Below, piece by piece: positions 51,601 to 59,969 of a stretch of 64,000 bases of DNA. This DNA comes from Flaviramulus basaltis (GTDB lineage: Bacteria; Bacteroidota; Bacteroidia; Flavobacteriales; Flavobacteriaceae): NCBI RefSeq assembly GCF_900114265.1, contig NZ_FPKV01000001.1:558001-622000 (forward strand), given 5' to 3'. Both the position numbers and the translations under genes were made by a program. A model generated the notes under the pieces. It ran no database searches and was not told where the DNA came from. It saw only the letters and a list, made by a program, of their open reading frames with translations. The stretch's first letter is position 1, and each line of letters begins with the position of its first letter.

Positions 51601-53735
51601 TCATAATTATCATCAATACCATTATTATTAGAATCGGCCATTAATGCTCCGTATCCACTTGGCGCAATATAACCATCTGTTTTTTGAGCCTCCACATTAT
51701 CTGGTATTCCATCACCATCACTGTCTATATCCAAATAATTTAAAACAAAATCTGAATCTTCTAAACTTTCTGAAACAACATAATTAACAGTTCCAATATC
51801 TGCTGAGATTTGAACAGCATCTGGAATACCATCTGCCCCTACAACATTACTTACTACTCCATTTGTATTGCTCTGTCCATGACCAGCTTCATCAGCATCA
51901 AAAATGCCATCATTATCACTATCAAGGTCAAATAAATTTGCAATACCATCTCCATCATTATCAAGATGAGAATTGGTTGCTTTCACAGATCCTTGATCAA
52001 AATTACCAAAGTCTGACATTGTAATAACAAATGAATATATTCCTGGACTTAACGTAACTGTGCCTTGTACCAAAGTCCAAGGAGTTGCTTTTGATGAGCC
52101 ATTCTGAACTGGTATTGCTATTGTTCCTGTATCTGTAACTAAAGTAGCTCCTGTATTATTATTTCCAGTTCCAGAATAAATTGCAAGTTTGGCAGTTGCT
52201 GAATTACTATTATCTCTTGGAGAAAAATAACCTGAATAAGTTATATCTGTTGTTGAAGTAATTTTAAAAGATTGGTAAACATCTGCATTACCATTTAGAT
52301 CAAGATAGTGCTGGCTAAAACCAACAAAATTAGTGTTAGGATCGGCATCGAATGGTGGACCACCATTTCCATAATTATAAACATCCCCATTTACCTGAAC
52401 GATATTAGCTGTACCTCCAGATCCTAAACCTCCTGGTATAACAACCCATGGTAAAATGGTAGATGAATTAACACCCTGCCCACCTTGATTGTTACCATTG
52501 TTTGGAACCGGTAAAAATTCAAACCCACCATAACTTAGAATATTATCTTCTTGTTCATCTAATATTCCATCATTATCATCATCTAAATCTACATCATCAT
52601 CAATTCCATCACTATCATTGTCTAGACTTAATGCGATGCTACTAGCACTTTTAGCTGAAGAAAAAGCAATTTTATAATCTTCTATTTCCCCTGCCTTATA
52701 CTTGAAATCACACGAAGTAAAATCAGTGTCACTCCCAGACACAAAACCAACTCTCATAATAGAGCTTCCTGATTGAGCTGAACTAGGCACAGGTATTGTA
52801 ATAGGTACGTTTATCGTTTTATTTCCACTTGTATTATTATTATCTACTACTGTAAATAAAAATCGCTCACCAATATCTTCAAAATCATCATCGCTAGCTT
52901 CATTAAAATTCATCCATACTGCCAAAGTATTAACCTCATTATTCCAGCCATCTAATGTTATTGTAACATCGCCTGTAATTGTTTCTCCAACATTTATATC
53001 GATTTCGGGTAAAGAGGAATAGGAAGTATAACTTCCTGTTACTTTTGAACTAGAATTATTAACACTTTTAAATGCAACATTAGATATATAATTAGTATTA
53101 TAAGTACCTATATTAATTGGAACACAAAAGCTAGGTTCTCCATCTTCAAGATCTGGCTGTGGAGTTGAACTTCCCTCTGATATAAAGTTAATATTATAAT
53201 CTTCTACCTCTCCTGTTTTGTAATTATAATTACAAGATGTAAACCCAGAAGTAGCATCTATAAAACCAATTCTCATTCTAGCATCTCCTGCCTGTGCTGT
53301 TTCTGGCACTAGAATACTTATTGGTACGTTTACTTTTTTATCACCTCCTTTATTCTTACTATCTTGGAAAGTAAATAGAAACTTTTCTCCACTATCCTCA
53401 AAGTCATCATTATCATTTGTGTTAAAATTCATCCAAACAACTACTGCACTTGTATTTGTATTCCAACCATCAATAGTTACAGATACTGTACCATTAATTG
53501 TTTCCCCAGCTATAACATCCATGGGTGATATCGAGGAATAATATGTATATCCTCCGGTTACTCCTGAACTAGAATTGTTAATACTTCCAAATTTAACTTT
53601 GGATATATAATTAGTATTATAGGTGTTTATGTTAGATGGAACACAATACTGAGCGTTAAGGCTTGTAATTGATAAGAATTCAAAAACAAAAAACAATAAA
53701 ACTCCATAATATGGAATAGCACACGTACTTTTCAT
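48675..53735 (-). CDS. Giant T9SS-secreted surface protein (GEVED, calcium-repeat and LamG domains)
   Basis: The 1686-residue protein has a signal peptide (ending near SLNAQ, residue 29). Two GEVED-type domains follow (about 30-185 and 205-360, each ending GE(V/I)EDY). Then come Asp/Asn-rich calcium-binding (thrombospondin type 3-like) repeats of the DxDxDG form, at about 372-397 and 590-790 (DNDGDGIANLFDLDSDNDG). A LamG/concanavalin-like domain sits at about 860-1000 (SIYFDGGDDYLTRPSF, then WVKSD and EWHHLAGTY). A further beta-rich region precedes the C-terminal module and type A sorting tail (about 1610-1686, LINMRGQRIMELEN). It is likely a surface adhesin or sugar-binding protein. It lies next to a small copy of its own C-terminal module. 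Confidence 0.9.
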   Translation of the reverse strand: MKSTCAIPYYGVLLFFVFEFLSITSLNAQYCVPSNINTYNTNYISKVKFGSINNSSSGVTGGYTYYSSISPMDVIAGETINGTVSVTIDGWNTNTSAVVVWMNFNTNDNDDFEDSGEKFLFTFQDSKNKGGDKKVNVPISILVPETAQAGDARMRIGFIDATSGFTSCNYNYKTGEVEDYNINFISEGSSTPQPDLEDGEPSFCVPINIGTYNTNYISNVAFKSVNNSSSKVTGSYTSYSSLPEIDINVGETITGDVTITLDGWNNEVNTLAVWMNFNEASDDDFEDIGERFLFTVVDNNNTSGNKTINVPITIPVPSSAQSGSSIMRVGFVSGSDTDFTSCDFKYKAGEIEDYKIAFSSAKSASSIALSLDNDSDGIDDDVDLDDDNDGILDEQEDNILSYGGFEFLPVPNNGNNQGGQGVNSSTILPWVVIPGGLGSGGTANIVQVNGDVYNYGNGGPPFDADPNTNFVGFSQHYLDLNGNADVYQSFKITSTTDITYSGYFSPRDNSNSATAKLAIYSGTGNNNTGATLVTDTGTIAIPVQNGSSKATPWTLVQGTVTLSPGIYSFVITMSDFGNFDQGSVKATNSHLDNDGDGIANLFDLDSDNDGIFDADEAGHGQSNTNGVVSNVVGADGIPDAVQISADIGTVNYVVSESLEDSDFVLNYLDIDSDGDGIPDNVEAQKTDGYIAPSGYGALMADSNNNGIDDNYESVLNTIEDTDGDGIPDYLDLDSDNDGVPDIEENGMTNSSINVDDDNDGLSNTFETNGSNDSVWDVNEDIENPMDLSVLPDTDRDLSSGGDLDYRDSFNINPPANASIYFDGGDDYLTRPSFINGLNDVTVMAWVKSDSGNSTNMVILGEDVGCQLSLNNGNRPAFTIKPLGMSIKQAGNSPSITINYDEWHHLAGTYSSATGLIRLYVDGDLVDTFNILLAGAPIESRSDANNTFEIGRFSNSLTDDKYFKGDIDEVRVFDIALTDSQIQKTVYQEIENNLGNVKGTIVAKDIEDTATNNPVSWDNLIAYYPMKDILKNITSDYSSYNRTINLMNIEVVEEQTAPLPYVTTNSGSWVSSSTWLYGNVWDIGNTATNKDWSIVKISSDVTASHDIITSGLIIDSGNTLTIQGDHLVENNWYFELNGTLDLLADSQLIQTINSDLVTSAEGEILRRQEGTASAYWYNYWGSPVGVKGATSLINNNATTNNINNSDFSLNMLKDDLGLDFQFTSNFTGNGSISTYWLYSYINGLTYWDWAQINTSAGLSPGVGYTQKGTGIPASEQQYIFEGKPNNGTILVSVKDKGGLGSIPNVSKTEFLLGNPYASALNIHKFIIDNQGVIDGTIQLWQQWSGSSHNLNEYNGGYAQVNLLSYVRAYQFVGIDGINLGALDGTIVPSKYLPVGQGFITEIIADGNVEFNNDQRVFIKEADADGSFYNGSVFSKSSNSKSSKGTASKESTTNEEKDSMQKIRLDFSSVSGPATRRELVLGFSDYTSDAYDYGYDARCTESNNNDMNLNLKGENMNMQAYSEITADKAVPLNFKSSGNNTFEIRISELDNIAEDQEIYLRDNLTGTYFDLTQETAYSFTSAQGKFNERFEIVFQSEQKTLSTEESLATANYMYYQNTTKTFYAKKLNSEVKNLALINMRGQRIMELENVSTQSLENGIRFDNMATGAYVVCLRTASNEVLTKKVIIK

Positions 53736-54150
53736 AGGTTAAAATTTAATAGTTTGGGACCATTTAACTTTTTATAATACTAACGTAAATTTTAGTAAAA
53801 TAGATTTAAAAAACTTTGAGGGAAGTTTAATTATTAATTACAAAATACAATATGTAGCTTGAAATCAATTATTCTGCAATATTAAAACTTATTATTTTCG
53901 ATTAAAAAAAAGATTAATCCTTTTCGATAAAATCATTTAAAAAAGCCATAAAATACCCACAAAACAAATTAAATGCATAATAAAGGGATGAATTACATTT
54001 TTTTTAAATAAAAATTTAATGTTTAATTTATTATTAATATTCTAAAACAGTGACAATACTAATTCAAAAAATCGACAAAACCTAATAAAAATCAGATTAA
54101 ATGCTTGATTTTTGCGACGAACTGTAAATTAGCTAAGAAAATTGAGCTTT
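53736..54150. other. Gene-free stretch of 415 bases
   Basis: It lies downstream of radA and upstream of the large T9SS gene, so it must hold that gene's promoter. The sequence is very AT-rich with many A and T runs. No TAnnTTTG on the minus strand near the start, no hairpin with a T-tract for radA, no ORF and no RNA gene were recognised. Confidence 0.6.
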
Positions 54151-55509
54151 TTAAATTAATTCTGTAACCAAATCTTCAATTTTAGAAATCAACTGAACTT
54201 TAATTACTGTTTTTTTTAGTGAAATTTTATTGTATTTAGAAACAAAGATGGTTGAAAAGCCTAATTTTTCAGCTTCCAAAATACGTTGTTCCACGCGTTG
54301 AACAGGGCGAATTTCTCCCGATAAACCAACCTCGGCAGCAAAACAAATATCTTTTTGTAGTGCGACATCTTCATTTGAAGATAAAATAGATGCTACAACT
54401 GCCAAATCTATTGCTGGGTCATCCACATTAATTCCACCTGTGATATTTAAAAAAACATCTTTAGCTCCTAAGCGGAAACCTGCACGCTTTTCTAAAACAG
54501 CTAATAACATATTTAAACGTTTGGCGTTAAAACCTGTTGCACTACGCTGCGGTGTACCATAAACTGCTGTACTTACTAAAGCCTGAACTTCTATCATTAA
54601 CGGACGCATGCCTTCTAAAGTTGCAGCAATAGCATTACCTGATAGTTCTTCATCTTTTTTAGATATTAATATTTCTGATGGATTAGATACTTCTCGTAAA
54701 CCAGAACCTTGCATTTCATAAATTCCCAATTCATTTGTAGACCCAAATCGGTTTTTATGTGCTCTCAAAATCCTAAAAACATGATTACGATCGCCCTCAA
54801 ACTGCAAAACCGTATCTACCATGTGTTCCAAAATCTTTGGACCAGCAATATTGCCATCTTTTGTTATATGTCCAATTAATAAAACCGGTGTAGCGGTTTC
54901 TTTTGCGAATTTTATAAGCTCTGTGGTGCATTCCTTTATTTGTGAAATGCTTCCTGAAGATGATTCTATATAATCACTATGAAGTGTTTGAATAGAATCA
55001 ATAATAACAATATCGGGTTCTAAAGCTTCAATTTGTTTAAATATGTTTTGAGTTTTAGTCTCGGTAAGAATGTAACAATTATTGTTTTCTGGATTAATAC
55101 GTTCTGCCCGCATTTTTATTTGCTTTTGGCTTTCTTCACCAGAAACATATAAGGTTTTATAAGGTAGTTTTAAGGATATTTGAAGTAATAAAGTGCTTTT
55201 TCCAATTCCTGGTTCTCCTCCTAAAAGTGTTAATGATCCTGGAACAATTCCGCCGCCTAAAACACGATTAAACTCACCATCAAAAGTATCTAAACGAGCT
55301 TCTTTTGAGTTGTCAATTTCATTTATTCTTAATGGTACTGATGTACGCTTTGTTGGTGATGTTGGTGATTTCCAATCACTTTTTTCAGGTTTCTGAATAA
55401 CCTCTTCAACAATTGTATTCCACTCTTTACATGCATTACATTGCCCTTGCCATTTTGCATATTGTGTGCCGCAATTTTGGCAGAAAAACGTTGTTTTAAC
55501 TTTTGCCAT
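54151..55509 (-). CDS. radA: DNA repair protein RadA (Sms)
   Basis: RadA is a hexameric RecA-like helicase that promotes branch migration in recombination. The N-terminal C4 zinc finger is intact (C10, C13, C24, C27 in FCQNCGTQYAKWQGQCNAC). Walker A is GGEPGIGKST (about 97-106). The RadA-specific KNRFGSTNELG motif lies near residue 258. The C-terminal Lon-protease-like domain has GGINVDDPAIDLA, without Lon catalytic residues as usual. The 452 residues are normal. Its start overlaps the stop of the upstream esterase-like gene by one base. Confidence 0.97.
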   Translation of the reverse strand: MAKVKTTFFCQNCGTQYAKWQGQCNACKEWNTIVEEVIQKPEKSDWKSPTSPTKRTSVPLRINEIDNSKEARLDTFDGEFNRVLGGGIVPGSLTLLGGEPGIGKSTLLLQISLKLPYKTLYVSGEESQKQIKMRAERINPENNNCYILTETKTQNIFKQIEALEPDIVIIDSIQTLHSDYIESSSGSISQIKECTTELIKFAKETATPVLLIGHITKDGNIAGPKILEHMVDTVLQFEGDRNHVFRILRAHKNRFGSTNELGIYEMQGSGLREVSNPSEILISKKDEELSGNAIAATLEGMRPLMIEVQALVSTAVYGTPQRSATGFNAKRLNMLLAVLEKRAGFRLGAKDVFLNITGGINVDDPAIDLAVVASILSSNEDVALQKDICFAAEVGLSGEIRPVQRVEQRILEAEKLGFSTIFVSKYNKISLKKTVIKVQLISKIEDLVTELI

Positions 55510-56660
55510 TAATACCCAAAATCTTCTTTTATAGAGTCTGCCTTTTCTAAAACAATGTCTTTCGTAATACCTGCAATTTCTTTTAAAGTGTAAGCAGATT
55601 GATATGTACGCATTGCTTTTTTAGTCTCACCTGTTTCTTCATAAAAACGCGCTAAATAGTAACCTCCTAACAGTGTTTCTGGATATTCTTTTCTAGCAAT
55701 TTTACCTAAATCCTCATAATACTCAAAAGTTTCATTTTTTTCTATGGCTGCAGAAATAGCTTTAAAATCATTAATTAAAATTTGTTTTTCAATACCAAAT
55801 AAATCATAAATAGTTTGATATTTTTCTTCAAGATAAACCACAGGAGAGTTTTCTAACTCCAAAATAACCTCTTTGTACTCTTTTTTAGAAATAGGCTGAA
55901 AAACTTTAAACATGCCTTCTATTGCATTTGGTAAAGCGTGAGTTGGCACAGAATAATGTGATGGTCCTACAAAGCTATCAAAATCATAAAATAAATTTTT
56001 ATTATCTATTGCAGCAATATCTGTATTTAAGGCATTTGTCATGTCCTTTATAGATGAATCATCATTGTTAGTGTTCGCTAAATAGTAAAATGTTTTGGTT
56101 TCAATTTTCCTTAATATTTCCGGAATATAATCAATCATATTAGGTGCTAATTCTGGACTAATTGCTATATAACCTTGAAATATAGGATCTGGTTTTAGTA
56201 AATAGTAATTAATAAAATTAGCTGTTTCACCATGTCCAACAGCAACTCTAAAACGACCTGTTTTATATGTTTTTTCAATATAAGGGATGAGTTCCATTCC
56301 TATAAACTCAAAAAAAGCTGCACCTGTTTCTATTGGTAATGAATTTTGTGCAGAATACATGCAATCGTCAAACCGTTTATCAAATTGATTTACACCAACA
56401 ACAATAGCTTCTGGCATATCTTCCCAGTAAGAATAATAATCTACGTTTCCCGCCACGGCTTCAAACATATAATCACCATCTAATACAATAAATAATGGAT
56501 AAGTTTTATCTTCATTTGAATTATATCCTCTTGGTAATTGAATTTTTAATTGGCGTTCACCATCTAATTTTGAAGATTGAAAAACTTCATATTTAACTTG
56601 TGCTTTAACTAGTGTGAAAGAACAAGATAAGAATAGCAATAAAATGATTGATTTTTTCAT
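55509..56660 (-). CDS. Exported alpha/beta-hydrolase (esterase D/IroE-like) with missing nucleophile
   Basis: The 383-residue protein has a signal peptide (to about residue 20, LVKA) and a putative-esterase fold: QLPRGYNSNEDKTYPLFIVL (about 41-60), DGDYMFEAVA and VVGVNQFDKRFDDC. At the nucleophile elbow the sequence is VAVGHGETANF, so the expected serine is G144 and the glycine two residues on is T146. A histidine remains in GPSHYSVP. The C-terminal ~110 residues are helical and TPR-like (EETGETKKAMRTYQSAYTLK). It is probably not a hydrolase and may bind rather than cleave. It overlaps radA by one base, so the two share a transcript. Confidence 0.85.
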   Translation of the reverse strand: MKKSIILLLFLSCSFTLVKAQVKYEVFQSSKLDGERQLKIQLPRGYNSNEDKTYPLFIVLDGDYMFEAVAGNVDYYSYWEDMPEAIVVGVNQFDKRFDDCMYSAQNSLPIETGAAFFEFIGMELIPYIEKTYKTGRFRVAVGHGETANFINYYLLKPDPIFQGYIAISPELAPNMIDYIPEILRKIETKTFYYLANTNNDDSSIKDMTNALNTDIAAIDNKNLFYDFDSFVGPSHYSVPTHALPNAIEGMFKVFQPISKKEYKEVILELENSPVVYLEEKYQTIYDLFGIEKQILINDFKAISAAIEKNETFEYYEDLGKIARKEYPETLLGGYYLARFYEETGETKKAMRTYQSAYTLKEIAGITKDIVLEKADSIKEDFGY

Positions 56661-56687
56661 TTTAAAATGATTTGAGATTTAATAGTG

Positions 56688-56695
56688 GCAAGGTA
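56688..56695 (-). promoter_or_regulatory. TACCTTGC element before the esterase-like gene
   Basis: On the minus strand the octamer is the same as at 34607 and 35191. It lies 27 bases before ATG 56660. Confidence 0.35.
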
Positions 56696-56764
56696 ATAAA
56701 TTAACTAAGACATTAAAAGCAAAGTTTTACACTCTCTAAATAAGTTTTAAACTTTTTATTTAGC

Positions 56765-57715
56765 CTATTTTCTATTAAAAATAGGCAGGTAAATAAGTGA
56801 TAAACCCCCAAAAATAATGACCATTACGGTTTGTGATGTCCACATAATCCAACCAAAAGCACGACTAGGATCTTCGGGAATACTAAATAATAAAAATGCT
56901 AAAACAACTGCCTCTGGGTAAGAGCCAATCCCTCCGTTTGTTGCCGCAATACTAAAACTAGCGGCTATAAAACCTATTAAAATGGCAGCAAAAGGGATGC
57001 TACTTGTTTGTTCAAGTGAAAATGAAGTAACATAAAACATAAGGACATACATTGCCCAAATAAAAAGGGTGTGAAATATAAAAGCCCATTTCTTTTTCAT
57101 TTTAAAAATACTAAATGCGCCTTCTATTAAACCGTTTACAAAATCTTTAATTTTTAATGCTAATTTAGATTTTCCCTTTTTTATAAATCTTAAAGCAAAA
57201 ACAAATAAAACAATAGCCAATCCTAAGGCTATTATTAGTTTTGTTGGATTAAATTTTTCAATTAAAAAACCATAGATAAAATCAAATTCTAGAAAAAGTG
57301 TGATAGCAATAATAACTAGCATAACTATCATGTCTGCAATACGTTCTGCTACAATAGTTCCAAAACCTTTTTCAAAAGGCACTCCTTCGTAATTAGTTAG
57401 TATAGATGCTCTAGCAACTTCGCCAGCTCTGGGAATTGTGTAATTAATTAAATAGGTAGCAAATACTGCCATGATACTATTTCCTAATTTAATTTTATAG
57501 CCTAATGGCTCTAGTTGAAAACGCCAACGGTAAGCGCGTGATAAATGGCTCAAAAAACCTAAAAAAAGACCTAAAAAAACCCAAGTATAATCTGCTTTTT
57601 TAAAATACTCAACCAACTCATCTATTGAAATTTGAGACAGCGAATACCAGACCAAAAAAACTCCCAATAATAATGGGAGTGAAATTTTAAGTATGCTTGT
57701 TATTTTGAGTTTCAA
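56765..57715 (-). CDS. Flippase-like integral membrane protein (LPG synthase TM / UPF0104 family)
   Basis: The 316-residue protein has about eight hydrophobic helices and the family pattern of lysylphosphatidylglycerol-synthetase transmembrane regions: SRAYRWRFQLEPLGY (about 59-73), NYTIPRAGEVARASILTNYEGVPFEKGFGTIVAERIADM (split by loops, about 91-129), and ATNGGIGSYPEAVVLAFLL near 258-276. It has no synthetase domain, so it is more likely a lipid or polyprenyl-linked substrate translocase. The gene starts 4 bases after panD, so it belongs to the panC-panD operon, although no functional link to pantothenate is known to me. Confidence 0.88.
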   Translation of the reverse strand: MKLKITSILKISLPLLLGVFLVWYSLSQISIDELVEYFKKADYTWVFLGLFLGFLSHLSRAYRWRFQLEPLGYKIKLGNSIMAVFATYLINYTIPRAGEVARASILTNYEGVPFEKGFGTIVAERIADMIVMLVIIAITLFLEFDFIYGFLIEKFNPTKLIIALGLAIVLFVFALRFIKKGKSKLALKIKDFVNGLIEGAFSIFKMKKKWAFIFHTLFIWAMYVLMFYVTSFSLEQTSSIPFAAILIGFIAASFSIAATNGGIGSYPEAVVLAFLLFSIPEDPSRAFGWIMWTSQTVMVIIFGGLSLIYLPIFNRK

Positions 57716-57719
57716 AAGT

Positions 57720-58070
57720 TTATTTTAATAAATTTGTGGCTTCGTCTGGAAAGACTAAAGATGGTTTAAAAACTTTTGCTTTTTCTATATCCATAAAAGC
57801 ATAAGTTATTAATATTAAGGTATCTCCTACTGAAACTTTTCTTGCTGCAGCACCGTTAAGAGTGATTTCCCCACTATTTCGTGGTCCTGGAATACAATAA
57901 GTTTCTAAACGCTCTCCATTATCGTTATTTACGATTTGAACTTTTTCGCCTTGTATAATATTAGCAGCATCCATTAAGTCTTCGTCAATGGTTATACTAC
58001 CTATATAGTTGAGTTCTGCACCTGTGCATTTAACTCTATGAATTTTAGATTTTACTACTTGAATTTGCAT
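57720..58070 (-). CDS. panD: Aspartate 1-decarboxylase
   Basis: PanD makes beta-alanine for pantothenate and CoA. The pro-enzyme cleaves itself between G24 and S25 ([10 protein letters not shown]) to form the pyruvoyl group. The 116-residue length is normal, and the block [20 protein letters not shown] is typical. It lies 13 bases after panC, whose product joins the beta-alanine to pantoate. Confidence 0.97.
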   Translation of the reverse strand: MQIQVVKSKIHRVKCTGAELNYIGSITIDEDLMDAANIIQGEKVQIVNNDNGERLETYCIPGPRNSGEITLNGAAARKVSVGDTLILITYAFMDIEKAKVFKPSLVFPDEATNLLK

Positions 58071-58083
58071 GTGGCAAAGATAA

Positions 58084-58935
58084 TTAATTTAGAGCGATAT
58101 TATCAATTAGTCTAATATCATCTGCATATACTGCAATAAACGCTCTGTATGATTTTTTGTTTGATTTTCTATTAACTGGTTTTAAGGTTTCGGATTCTGC
58201 TATGATAAAATATTCCAATTCTAATAAATCATGCTTAGAAAACTGTTTTTCAACCCATTCCGATACTTTATTAGCACTTTTTGTACCAAAATGCTTTTTG
58301 GCAGTTTTTAATGTTTTATAAATAAAAGGCGCTCCTTTTTTATACTCTGGTTTTAGCCGTGTGTTACGCGAACTCATGGCTAAGCCATTAGTTTCACGGT
58401 GTATTTTACAACCTACAACATTAACTGGAATGTTATATTTTTCTACTAGTTTTTTAATGATTGCTAATTGCTGGAAATCTTTTTCGCCAAAATAAGCATT
58501 ATTAGGCTTTACAATCTCGAAAAAACGTTTTACAATAGTACCTACACCATCAAAATGTCCATGTCTAAATTTGCCTTCCATTTCAAACTCCAAGCCATCA
58601 AAATCAAATTCTTTAGACACTGTGTTGCCTTCATAAACATCTTCTACAGTTGGCGCATAAACCAATATGCTTGTTGCGCTTACAGTTTTCAATAAAGCAA
58701 CATCGTTTTCTAAAGTTCTTGGATATTTTACCAAGTCTTCTTTATTATCAAACTGTGTGGGATTTACAAAAATACTAACTACCACTTTATCGTTGTTTGC
58801 TAGAGCTTTTTTAACTAATTGTAAATGCCCTTCATGCAATGCACCCATAGTAGGAACCAAGCCTATTGTTTGATTTTTAGCTTTTAAAGCTTCAATCGTT
58901 GCTATAATTTGCTGTTTTTCTGAGTAAACTTCCAC
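58084..58935 (-). CDS. panC: Pantothenate synthetase (pantoate-beta-alanine ligase)
   Basis: PanC joins pantoate and beta-alanine with ATP to give pantothenate. The HxGH-type motif is HEGH (34-37, [16 protein letters not shown]). Also present are [20 protein letters not shown] (about 57-76), [16 protein letters not shown] (about 149-164) and the KMSK-like SSRNTRL loop. The 283-residue length is normal. A -7 element lies upstream. It is divergent from the starch-synthase-like gene. Confidence 0.97.
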   Translation of the reverse strand: MEVYSEKQQIIATIEALKAKNQTIGLVPTMGALHEGHLQLVKKALANNDKVVVSIFVNPTQFDNKEDLVKYPRTLENDVALLKTVSATSILVYAPTVEDVYEGNTVSKEFDFDGLEFEMEGKFRHGHFDGVGTIVKRFFEIVKPNNAYFGEKDFQQLAIIKKLVEKYNIPVNVVGCKIHRETNGLAMSSRNTRLKPEYKKGAPFIYKTLKTAKKHFGTKSANKVSEWVEKQFSKHDLLELEYFIIAESETLKPVNRKSNKKSYRAFIAVYADDIRLIDNIALN

Positions 58936-58959
58936 CTTTTAATAAAAAATTAACGCGTG

Positions 58960-58967
58960 CAAACTTA
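58960..58967 (-). promoter_or_regulatory. -7 promoter element for panC
   Basis: On the minus strand this reads TAAGTTTG (TAnnTTTG), 24 bases before ATG 58935. Confidence 0.5.
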
Positions 58968-58998
58968 AGATTTTACAATCAATTTGCATAAAATTTTG

Positions 58999-59006
58999 TA
59001 CTTTTG
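58999..59006 (+). promoter_or_regulatory. -7 promoter element for the starch-synthase-like gene
   Basis: TACTTTTG is an exact TAnnTTTG match, back to back with the panC element. The leader would be about 120 bases, unusually long for this window. Confidence 0.5.
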
Positions 59007-59134
59007 CGTGTTTTTTATTTTGAATTTTAAAAAGTAGAACCTTTATATAGTAAGCTTTACAGAAATTTTATTTAAAAAATAAATCAGTGATTGCTATTCT
59101 AGAATGCCATTATTAAGTCAACAAAAACAAACAT

Positions 59135-59944
59135 ATGAAAGATAAGAGGATATTGTATGTATCATCTGAAGTAGTGCCTTATTTACCTGAAACCGAAATT
59201 TCTTCAATGTCTTTTGAAGCACCAAGATTGGTGAATCAACAAGGCGGACAAATAAGAATTTTCATGCCACGATACGGTAATATTAATGAACGAAGACATC
59301 AATTACATGAAGTTATAAGACTATCTGGTATAAATTTAGTGATTAATGATTTGGATATGCCACTTATTATTAAAGTAGCATCTATTCCAAAAGAACGTAT
59401 TCAAGTTTACTTTATTGATAACGACGAATATTTTAAGCGTAAAGCAACTTTAACCGACGAAGATGGTAATTTGTTTTCTGATAATGATGAACGCGCTATT
59501 TTCTTTGCAAAAGGTGTGATTGAAACAGTTAAGAAATTAAACTGGTCTCCAGATATTATTCATGTTCACGGTTGGTTAGCCTCTTTACTACCTGTTTATT
59601 TGAAAGAATACTATAAAGACGAACCTTTATTTAACGAAAGCAAGATTGTTACTTCAATTTACAATCAAAGTTTTAACAATACTTTAAATAAAGACATGGT
59701 TAATAAGATTAAATTTGACAACATTAATGATGATGCTATTAAATTACTTAAAGAACCATCTTATAACAACTTAATGAAAGTTGCTATTGATTATTCTGAT
59801 GCATTAATTGTTGGGTCTGAAAACATTCCTGATGATTTAAATGATTATTTAAAAGCATCTAATAAACCTATTTTAGAATATAAAAGTAAAGATGAATTTG
59901 GTGAAGCTTACACAACATTTTTTAATAATACCGTTTTAAGCTAA
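59135..59944 (+). CDS. Truncated glycogen/starch synthase-like protein (GT5 N-terminal domain only)
   Basis: The 269-residue protein resembles the N-terminal Rossmann half of GT5 glycogen synthases: RILYVSSEVVPYLP at the start, IRIFMPRYGNINERR (about 36-50) and the DIIHVHGWLASLLP block (about 142-155). Full-length enzymes have about 470 residues, and the C-terminal nucleotide-sugar half is absent. The ADP-glucose motif KxGGL expected after the first strand is replaced by TEISSMSFEAPRL. It is therefore unlikely to make glycogen. No frameshift or continuing ORF is seen; the next gene follows after 25 bases. Close relatives in Flavobacteriaceae share this short form as I recall, next to DUF4270. 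Confidence 0.85.
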   Translation: MKDKRILYVSSEVVPYLPETEISSMSFEAPRLVNQQGGQIRIFMPRYGNINERRHQLHEVIRLSGINLVINDLDMPLIIKVASIPKERIQVYFIDNDEYFKRKATLTDEDGNLFSDNDERAIFFAKGVIETVKKLNWSPDIIHVHGWLASLLPVYLKEYYKDEPLFNESKIVTSIYNQSFNNTLNKDMVNKIKFDNINDDAIKLLKEPSYNNLMKVAIDYSDALIVGSENIPDDLNDYLKASNKPILEYKSKDEFGEAYTTFFNNTVLS

Positions 59945-59969
59945 ACTATTACATTCATTAAATATATAT

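Noticed and set aside
51300-52620. Periodic Asp/Gly-coding repeats, at first sight a tandem DNA repeat or CRISPR-like array
   Set aside because: The period follows codons of calcium-binding DxDxDG motifs in the large secreted protein; there are no constant repeats with unique spacers.
58936-59134. Small RNA or riboswitch in the panC/starch-synthase-like gap
   Set aside because: The two -7 elements account for the region; no structured aptamer was recognised despite the long plus-strand leader.
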